Origin: Bacteroidales bacterium
GTDB taxonomy: Bacteria; Bacteroidota; Bacteroidia; Bacteroidales; UBA932
Length of the DNA stretch: 50,978 nt
Assembly: GCA_017477465.1 (NCBI GenBank)
Contig: JAFUVU010000037.1
Location: 1-50,978 of the forward strand
Direction: 5' to 3'
The notes below the pieces were generated by a model, which was given only the letters and a program-made list of their open reading frames with translations, was not told the DNA's origin and did no database searches. Below, piece by piece: positions 44,772 to 50,978 of the stretch. The stretch's first letter is position 1, and each line of letters begins with the position of its first letter. Made by a program: the position numbers and the translations under genes.

Positions 44772-46094
44772 ATGAAAAGGCAGAGTTTTATATATTTTTC
44801 ACTGATACAGGACATTGTTTTGTCTTTGTTGGCTTCCTTGATTTCCATCCTCGTAATCCGGTGGATATCGGAACCAATACCCGGCTATACCGCCATCGTG
44901 CTCAAATGGCTGGCGGCAGCACTGGTGGGAACAGTTCCGGGAATTCTGATTTCCGGCTGCAGCCGTGATGTGAAAAAATATGCTACGGTAAGATCCATCG
45001 CCCGTGTGATAACGGCCATCTTCATCAAGGAGGCCGTCCTGGTGGTGGCGCTGGTCGTCGGCCTTGTTCATTTTCCGCAGACGCCTCAGTATGTGCTGGT
45101 TATGCTCATGGACTTTATCCTCACAGTAGGCGGCTTGTCATATCTGCGGGTGGCTTCCCGGCTTCTGTCCGGGCGCGGACCCAATCCTTCGGAGAAGGCC
45201 TCTCGCAAGACGGCGCTTGTTGCCGGCACTGACTGGAACGCCCTGAATCTGGCCTCAGAGCTGGAAAAAGACGGCTACGATGTCATCGGCCTTCTTTCCA
45301 GACGGCCGGAGATGAACGGCCGCGTAATCCAGGACTATGTGGTGTACAGCTGCCAGTCCGACGACGACCTTGACAAACTGCAGTGGCGTTTCGGCGGAGT
45401 GGACGGCATTTTCTTCCCCCGCAGCGTCGTGGAATGGAAGAAGGAACCGCCGGCAGCGGAAGAAACCCGGAAGCCCGATATTCCGCAGCGCGACAGGATG
45501 TCACTGCTGGGCCATGCCACAAAACGCGGAATAGACATCGTCATGTCCGGCATGCTCCTGCTTATTTTCTCGCCTGTCATTGCCCTCTGCGCTTATTTCA
45601 TCAAGCGGGAAGACGGCGGCCCCGTATTCTATGCCCAGGAGCGTATCGGCCGTGGCGGCAAACCGTTTTATATTTATAAATTCCGTTCCATGCGCACCGA
45701 TGCGGAGGCTTCAGGTACTCCGGCGCTCTATTCCGGCGACGACGATCCCCGCCTCACCCGTGTGGGCCATTTCCTAAGAACCCATCACCTGGACGAGCTG
45801 CCCCAGCTATGGAATGTTTTCAAGGGCGATATGTCCTTTATCGGCTACAGGCCGGAGCGGCAGTATTATATTGACCAAATCAAGCAGTACAACGCCAGGT
45901 ACGACTATCTGTTCCAGATCAGGCCCGGTGTAACCAGCTACGCCACTTTGTACAACGGCTACACCGATTCCATTGACAAAATGCTCACCAGGCTGGATTT
46001 GGACCTGTATTATCTTCGTAACCATACCATCTGGTTCGACATAAAGGTTCTCGGCCTAACATTCCTGAGCATCGTCAGCGGTAAGAAGTTTTAA
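44772..46094 (+). CDS. Initiating phospho-sugar transferase (WcaJ/UndP-glycosyl-1-P transferase type)
   Basis: A 440-aa membrane protein. Four or five N-terminal TM helices (about 10-130), a short Rossmann-like segment (TALVAGTDWNALNLASEL, about 152-200), a TM/re-entrant helix (KRGIDIVMSGMLLLIFSPV) and the bacterial sugar transferase domain. The last shows VFYAQERIGRGGKPFYIYKF, RSMRTDAE, HHLDELPQLWNVFKGD and MSFIGYRPERQYY. It attaches the first sugar phosphate to undecaprenyl phosphate. It is the only initiating transferase in the window and is divergent from the polymer genes it should serve. A UpxY-type gene follows after 6 nt. Confidence 0.92.
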   Translation: MKRQSFIYFSLIQDIVLSLLASLISILVIRWISEPIPGYTAIVLKWLAAALVGTVPGILISGCSRDVKKYATVRSIARVITAIFIKEAVLVVALVVGLVHFPQTPQYVLVMLMDFILTVGGLSYLRVASRLLSGRGPNPSEKASRKTALVAGTDWNALNLASELEKDGYDVIGLLSRRPEMNGRVIQDYVVYSCQSDDDLDKLQWRFGGVDGIFFPRSVVEWKKEPPAAEETRKPDIPQRDRMSLLGHATKRGIDIVMSGMLLLIFSPVIALCAYFIKREDGGPVFYAQERIGRGGKPFYIYKFRSMRTDAEASGTPALYSGDDDPRLTRVGHFLRTHHLDELPQLWNVFKGDMSFIGYRPERQYYIDQIKQYNARYDYLFQIRPGVTSYATLYNGYTDSIDKMLTRLDLDLYYLRNHTIWFDIKVLGLTFLSIVSGKKF

Positions 46095-46100
46095 CGGCCT

Positions 46101-46613
46101 ATGCCCATGGCAGAAGCGAACGCATATTGGTTTGTGGCAAAGACGCGCCACGGAGCGGAGCTGGGAGTAAGGAACCAGCTCGCCCGGCTTGGCGTGGAAA
46201 GTTTTGTCCCTACCAGGCTTCGCCGCGCCAGCAGGGGCAAGGGAATGGTGGAAGAACCGCTGCTCACAAGTTTCATTTTTATGCGCGCCTGCAAGGCCGA
46301 TGCGCTGAATCTCGTCCACAACTGCGGTGTAAAGGCCAGCCTGGTGAACGACTGTGCCACCCGCCAGCTCATGTTCGTGTCCGACAAATGCATGGAGGAT
46401 TTCCGCCGCGTATTGGAAGCGTCCATCCAGGAAGGCGGGCTAATCGACAAGCCTCTCGCCATCGGAGAGAAGGTCCGCGTCATCCAGGGCGCTCTTAAAG
46501 GAGTTGAAGGAAATGTGCTGGAATTGCAGGGCAAAATTTATGTGGTAGTAGGGCTGCTTAACTGCATTTTTGCCCGCGCAAGGGTTCCTAGGGCGTGGTT
46601 GGAAAAGGTTTGA
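46101..46613 (+). CDS. UpxY-type NusG-like transcription antiterminator
   Basis: A 170-aa protein; ATG 46107 (MAEANAYW) is an alternative start and gives a more typical N-terminus. NGN domain at about 8-105: AYWFVAKTRHGAELGVRNQL, then VESFVPTRL and LLTSFIFMRA. KOW-like C-domain at about 118-165: AIGEKVRVIQGALKGVEGNVLELQG. UpxY factors of Bacteroides bind RNA polymerase early in surface-polysaccharide operons and stop premature termination. In those operons the gene is usually promoter-proximal in the same transcript. Here it follows the initiating transferase and points away from the main cluster, so it would act in trans. No UpxZ-like inhibitor gene is seen. Confidence 0.85.
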   Translation: MPMAEANAYWFVAKTRHGAELGVRNQLARLGVESFVPTRLRRASRGKGMVEEPLLTSFIFMRACKADALNLVHNCGVKASLVNDCATRQLMFVSDKCMEDFRRVLEASIQEGGLIDKPLAIGEKVRVIQGALKGVEGNVLELQGKIYVVVGLLNCIFARARVPRAWLEKV

Positions 46614-46636
46614 TAATCAGTCGGTTATCTCTTAGT

Positions 46637-46663
46637 GTATCAAAATCAAGTATCAAAATTAAA
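46637..46663. repeat. Short direct repeats at the 3' end of the Fic gene
   Basis: GTATCAAAAT occurs at 46637-46646 and 46650-46659. The extended form AGTATCAAAATTAAA (46649-46663, overlapping the Fic stop) recurs exactly inside the Fic gene at 47238-47252. AT-rich, so chance is possible. Confidence 0.45.
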
Positions 46664-47879
46664 TCTCGGAACGCTTGAAATGACGCTCGATGCGGGCGAT
46701 CATTTCGGGCCCTTTATCCTTAAGGAAATCCAGTCCTTTTTGGGTAAGAAGGTACTTCTGTCTAGGGTGGCGGGGGACCGAAGGATACAACAAGCACACC
46801 ATTCCGCTCTGGATGGCAGGTGTCAAGTAGGATTTAAGGAAATTATCGCGTCCTTTCAGATGCAATTTGTCCATAATCTCCTTTACAGACATAAAATCTT
46901 CACCGATGGCGGCTGCCAGAAAGAGAAGATTGGGGCTTTCCGGCTCGATTTTGCGGATTTCGCTTGTCTGTTTCTTGTCTGATTCTTTAACTTTTCTTGT
47001 ATTCTTCTTTACCTCTACTTGTCCTGTTGTTGTATTATTGTTGGCCTTTGGTTGTACTCTCCATTCGGCTGCAGGGCGCACATGTACATATCTATTTCTA
47101 AGTTCCCACTGTTCCCCGAGGAGCATATTCCTAAAGAAACGCTCCAGGTATATAGGTTCATAATTGATATTCTTCACCGAATTCTGGTAGTTCGCCCTTG
47201 CTAGTGCGTTGTGGAAATACCATGAATTATTTTTAAAAGTATCAAAATTAAAACTAACACCTAACTGCTTGAGATACAGTATGGTAAGTACTGCCGTAAG
47301 CCTTGTGTTACCGTCTCCGAAGGGGCAGATGTGCCAGATTTTGGCGACAAATGCGCTAATATGAGCAATGAAATTATCTGGCGAAATATTGTCGTAGCTG
47401 TATGCGTTTTCCTTGGCCAGACAATTCTCCAATTCCTCCGGGACGTTTTCCAGATTTGTAAACCGGAGAGTGTCACCGCCCAGGACCCATTCTCTTATGT
47501 ATTCTTCGAAATCCCTTAGCACACCAAGGTTTTCATATACACCTTTAAAAATGATACTGTGAAGCTTGCTGAGACCCGCTACGCTTAGTTCTGCTTCTGT
47601 CTCAGTCATTAGGAGCGCAGCTATGTTTACAGCTACTTTATCGGCCTCTTCCGTCTCTGAATCCTCGCCTTCCTGGGCCTTTCTGTCCTGGTAATAGTCC
47701 TGAATGAGATTTTGGACATCATCGATTGTGATTTGGCCGGAAACATGCTTTTGTGAGCACTGGATTAGATAATCCGATGCAGACAGTCCGTCGGATGCTT
47801 GTAGGCCTATCGCTGTCTGCCAGATAGCGGCCATGTTGCCGAGCTTGGTCTCTTTGGTATGTTCTGATGTGCTTTTCAT
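46659..47879 (-). CDS. Fic-family protein with Cys in place of the catalytic His, plus winged helix
   Basis: A 406-aa cytosolic protein. A helical N-domain (about 16-130) of the type in stand-alone Fic proteins (GLSASDYLIQ, EEADKVAVNIAALL) leads to a Fic core at about 100-260. The core motif reads IWHICPFGDGNTRL: where relatives have H-x-F-x-[DE]-G-N-x-R, residue 185 is Cys and the only nearby His is 183. Asp189, Gly190, Asn191 and Arg193 of the nucleotide site are kept. The C-terminal ~80 aa look like a winged helix (FMSVKEIMDKLHLKGRDNFL, then a KYLLTQKGLDFL strand). Fic enzymes transfer AMP or related groups from a nucleotide; without the His this one may be inactive, or the Cys may act instead. 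ATG 47832-47834 is an alternative start. It is visibly AT-richer than its neighbours and is monocistronic, so acquisition by transfer is plausible. Confidence 0.85.
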   Translation of the reverse strand: MKSTSEHTKETKLGNMAAIWQTAIGLQASDGLSASDYLIQCSQKHVSGQITIDDVQNLIQDYYQDRKAQEGEDSETEEADKVAVNIAALLMTETEAELSVAGLSKLHSIIFKGVYENLGVLRDFEEYIREWVLGGDTLRFTNLENVPEELENCLAKENAYSYDNISPDNFIAHISAFVAKIWHICPFGDGNTRLTAVLTILYLKQLGVSFNFDTFKNNSWYFHNALARANYQNSVKNINYEPIYLERFFRNMLLGEQWELRNRYVHVRPAAEWRVQPKANNNTTTGQVEVKKNTRKVKESDKKQTSEIRKIEPESPNLLFLAAAIGEDFMSVKEIMDKLHLKGRDNFLKSYLTPAIQSGMVCLLYPSVPRHPRQKYLLTQKGLDFLKDKGPEMIARIERHFKRSEI

Positions 47880-47892
47880 GGTGTCTATAAGG

Positions 47893-47924
47893 CAAAATTA
47901 GTAATTATCGCCTTAAATTCCAAA
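47893..47924 (-). promoter_or_regulatory. Promoter of the Fic gene
   Basis: Minus-strand TTTG (47924-47921), 20-nt spacer, then TAATTTTG (47900-47893): a complete match to the Bacteroidetes consensus. It would leave a leader of only ~8 nt to the first ATG, or about 53 nt to the Met at residue 16. Confidence 0.7.
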
Positions 47925-47934
47925 GCAAAAGAAA

Positions 47935-47962
47935 AGCCCGGCGCTAAGTTAGGAGCCGGACT
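47935..47962. terminator. Rho-independent terminator after groEL
   Basis: Arms AGCCCGGC and GCCGGACT (one G-T pair) around a 12-nt loop, followed by a T-run on the minus strand (AAAA on plus at 47932-47935) and TTTT on the plus strand, so probably bidirectional. Confidence 0.85.
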
Positions 47963-47978
47963 TTTATTCATGTAACAA

Positions 47979-48020
47979 GAACAGCCCGATACCTTATATT
48001 ATATAGGTAACGGGCTGTTC
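47979..48020. terminator. Long hairpin directly after groEL
   Basis: Sixteen-bp arms (47979-47994 and 48005-48020) with one mismatch around a 10-nt AT loop, 20 nt after the groEL stop. On the minus strand it lacks a good T-run, so with the next hairpin it forms a tandem; alone it may protect the 3' end of groEL mRNA. Confidence 0.7.
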
Positions 48021-48040
48021 TTTTAAAAATGTTTAGCAAA

Positions 48041-49690
<1,650 letters not shown>

Positions 49691-49694
49691 TTAG

Positions 49695-49767
49695 ATTCCC
49701 GGTCAAGCCGGGAATGACGTTTTGTCAAGCCGGGAACGCCATGACATGCCCGACTGCGATCGGGCAT
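49695..49767 (-). repeat. Palindromic hairpins between groES and groEL
   Basis: ATTCCCGG/CCGGGAAT (49695-49715, 8-bp stem, 5-nt loop) and ATGCCCGA/TCGGGCAT (49746-49767, 8-bp stem, 6-nt loop). A half copy of the first (CAAGCCGGGAA) lies between them and a looser relative sits at 50069-50090 upstream of groES. No T-runs follow, so they look like REP-like or mRNA-processing elements, not terminators. Confidence 0.7.
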
Positions 49768-49772
49768 CTTAT

Positions 49773-50039
49773 TTACAGAATTGCCAAAATATCGGATTGT
49801 TTTACTATGAGGTACTTTTTGCCTTCGACGGTGACTTCTGTTCCGGCGTATTTGCCGTAGAGGACAGTTTCGCCTTCTTTAACCTCCATGGGTTCGTCTT
49901 TGGCGCCTGGGCCGACTGCTACGATAACTCCCTGCTGGGGTTTTTCTTTTGCATTGTCCGGGATATAGAGGCCCCCGGCGGTCATGGTTTCGGCCTCTTT
50001 GGGTTCGACTACCACTCTTGTTCCTAATGGTCTAAGCAT
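49773..50039 (-). CDS. groES: Co-chaperonin GroES (Hsp10)
   Basis: An 88-aa protein. [16 protein letters not shown] is the first strand. The mobile loop follows ([18 protein letters not shown]), then GVIVAVGPG, and KYAGTEVTV. It caps GroEL. First gene of groES-groEL, with a sigma-54-like or heat-shock-type element about 90-105 nt upstream. Confidence 0.98.
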   Translation of the reverse strand: MLRPLGTRVVVEPKEAETMTAGGLYIPDNAKEKPQQGVIVAVGPGAKDEPMEVKEGETVLYGKYAGTEVTVEGKKYLIVKQSDILAIL

Positions 50040-50128
50040 AGTTTATTGTGTTTAAAAAATATCTTTTGAGATTCCTCGGCTTTGCTCGGAATGACAAGCG
50101 GCTTCGCTTGGAATCGCAGTGTAGAAAT

Positions 50129-50145
50129 ATCAACCCTTGTGCCAA
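50129..50145 (-). promoter_or_regulatory. Putative -24/-12-like promoter of groES-groEL
   Basis: Minus-strand TTGGCAC, five bases, then TTGAT. This is close to the sigma-54 form TGGCAC-N5-TTGCA, with one mismatch in the -12 part. No good TTTG/TAnnTTTG pair is seen in the 161-nt gap. A start near 50118 would give a ~80-nt leader. Confidence 0.5.
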
Positions 50146-50180
50146 TGCCGCCCGGCTGACAAAATGGCAGGCGGGCGGCA
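50146..50180. promoter_or_regulatory. Inverted repeat upstream of groES promoter
   Basis: Perfect 9-bp arms TGCCGCCCG (50146-50154) and CGGGCGGCA (50172-50180) with a 17-nt centre, abutting the -24-like box. Could be a regulator site or a terminator of the 135-aa gene (50201), which ends 20 nt away; it lacks a T-run. Confidence 0.5.
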
Positions 50181-50200
50181 GGAGGGGATTGACAAAACTG

Positions 50201-50608
50201 CTATTTGAGTTTTAGCACGAAGGTTTGGGCGGCTTTGGAGCGTGGCAGGAACATCTTCACTGCGCGCGTCCAGGCATCGGCCTCATTTTCGCCGACGCCT
50301 TTAAGGGGGAAGGTCTCGCTTACTTCGCCGCTATTTATAATAAGGTCTATCGTGAGGGCTACCTGGCTCATGCTGCCGGGGGTCTCCATGCGGGATGTGA
50401 TGTCGTAGTTTATGCTGAGCGGCTTGGCGGAGGCATCGTCGGACAGCTTGAGTCCGCCGGCCTCGAGCATTTGACCTATGCGCTGCTCCAATATTTTAGT
50501 GGCCGATGCAGGGATGCTGTCGGCAGGCCATTCAAGCCTGAAATCCTGAGCGCTCAATCCGAGGGCTGCAAGAAGGAGCAGGGCTCCTGTAAGAACAATT
50601 TTTTTCAT
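50201..50608 (-). CDS. Small secreted protein of unknown function
   Basis: A 135-aa protein with a clear signal peptide (MKKIVLTGALLLLAALGLSA) and no lipobox Cys. Mature part has one probable alpha/beta domain: a PASATKILEQRIGQMLEAGG helix, then SINYDITSRMETPGSMSQVAL and LTIDLIINSG strands, then a KGVGENEADAWTRAVKM helix. I do not recognise the family. Its N-terminal peptide-like layout recalls small Bacteroidetes periplasmic proteins. It reads toward groES and may be monocistronic; the inverted repeat at 50146-50180 lies between. Confidence 0.75.
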   Translation of the reverse strand: MKKIVLTGALLLLAALGLSAQDFRLEWPADSIPASATKILEQRIGQMLEAGGLKLSDDASAKPLSINYDITSRMETPGSMSQVALTIDLIINSGEVSETFPLKGVGENEADAWTRAVKMFLPRSKAAQTFVLKLK

Positions 50609-50718
50609 ACTTTTCTCTCATGCGAATTTTGTGCCGTTTTTTCTTAATACGGTTGGGCATTGATTACCAATCATTTATAAAAAATTTTAAAAATTTTTCG
50701 AAAAAAGTGCAGAAAAAA

Positions 50719-50749
50719 TTTGTCAGTTCAAAAAAAGGTTGTACCTTTG
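50719..50749 (+). promoter_or_regulatory. rRNA operon promoter
   Basis: TTTG (50719-50722), 19-nt spacer, TACCTTTG (50742-50749): an exact match to the Bacteroidetes housekeeping consensus. A long A/T tract (50676-50718) lies directly upstream like an UP element. Start expected near 50756. Confidence 0.85.
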
Positions 50750-50755
50750 CAATCC

Positions 50756-50946
50756 CGTTCGAGTTGCGAGCGGGTTTTTCTACCCCAAAAGCCGAAAGGC
50801 GGGGAGTTAAAGAGATCATTGAAAAGACTGAAAGGAAAGTACAAGCAAGTACCGGAAGTTGTAATACAATTTCTAAATTTAAACGAGCGTCAGTTTCTTT
50901 AGGAAACTAAGAAGCGTCAGGGACAAGCTAAGCATTATAAGAATAT
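50756..50946 (+). other. 16S rRNA leader
   Basis: About 190 nt between the promoter and 16S. It has an early GC stem-like stretch (50758-50775, CGAGTTGCGAGCGGG) and an AAGAGATCATTGAAAAG segment like the leader elements of other Bacteroidales rRNA operons. The short frames here are not genes. Together with 50609-50718 (AT-rich, no gene) this accounts for the gap after 50608. Confidence 0.7.
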
Positions 50947-50978
50947 ACAATGAAGAGTTTGATCCTGGCTCAGGATGA
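50947..50978 (+). rRNA. 16S rRNA, 5' end only (cut by window)
   Basis: ACAATGAAGAGTTTGATCCT followed by GGCTCAGGATGA is the conserved 16S start, with the Bacteroidetes form of the GATCCTGGCTCAG region. Only ~32 nt are inside the window. Confidence 0.95.

Overview
This window looks like chromosome from a fairly GC-rich member of the Bacteroidales. The signs are two Mfa/Fim-type fimbrial loci with fimbrillin and DUF4906 lipoproteins, membrane-bound AraC regulators, a NusG-like UpxY-type factor beside an exopolysaccharide cluster, promoters of the Bacteroidetes form TTTG-N19/20-TAnnTTTG instead of -35/-10, almost no Shine-Dalgarno sequences, and a 16S rRNA 5' end of Bacteroidetes type at the right edge. 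Genus cannot be assigned from the sequence alone.

Layout. (1) 1-6172, plus strand: fimbrial locus A, with a 5'-truncated fimbrillin-like fragment, a DUF4906 lipoprotein, an unusual periplasmic-propeller/TM/AraC regulator and an OmpA-like/DUF3575 outer-membrane protein. A PrsW-type protease gene (6217-6942) follows. (2) 6943-16270, minus strand: apparent operon DUF3737 > MalY/PatB-type aminotransferase > alpha-2-macroglobulin (CGEQ thioester) > pbpC. The last two are the classic envelope-defence pair. (3) 16396-26216, minus strand: fimbrial locus B, with a membrane AraC regulator, a 59-aa peptide, two fimbrillins, a DUF4906 lipoprotein and a 1162-aa repeat-rich lipoprotein. A 21-bp-period direct repeat and a promoter sit between the regulator and the structural genes. 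(4) 26291-44585, minus strand: about 18 kb exopolysaccharide cluster. Two outer-membrane proteins come first, followed by Wzx flippase, glycosyltransferases, two pyruvyltransferases, Wzy polymerase, acyltransferase, Wza, a Wzc-type BY-kinase with a (Gly-Tyr)13 tail, a HAD phosphatase and a nucleotidyltransferase. (5) 44772-46613, plus strand, divergent: the initiating phospho-sugar transferase and the UpxY-like antiterminator. (6) 46659-47879: a stand-alone Fic protein whose catalytic His is a Cys. (7) 48041-50039: groES-groEL, then a small secreted protein, then an rRNA operon promoter and the first 32 nt of 16S rRNA.

How it may work together. Most of the window builds or guards the cell surface: two pilus systems with their own regulators, one exopolysaccharide and a peptidoglycan-repair/protease-trap pair. 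The exopolysaccharide promoter and the transferase/upxY promoter lie back to back in a 186-nt gap. The leftward transcript would begin with two hairpins, a plausible place for the UpxY-like protein to load. That link is inference.

Limits: family names come from reading motifs by eye. No search, alignment or structure prediction was run.
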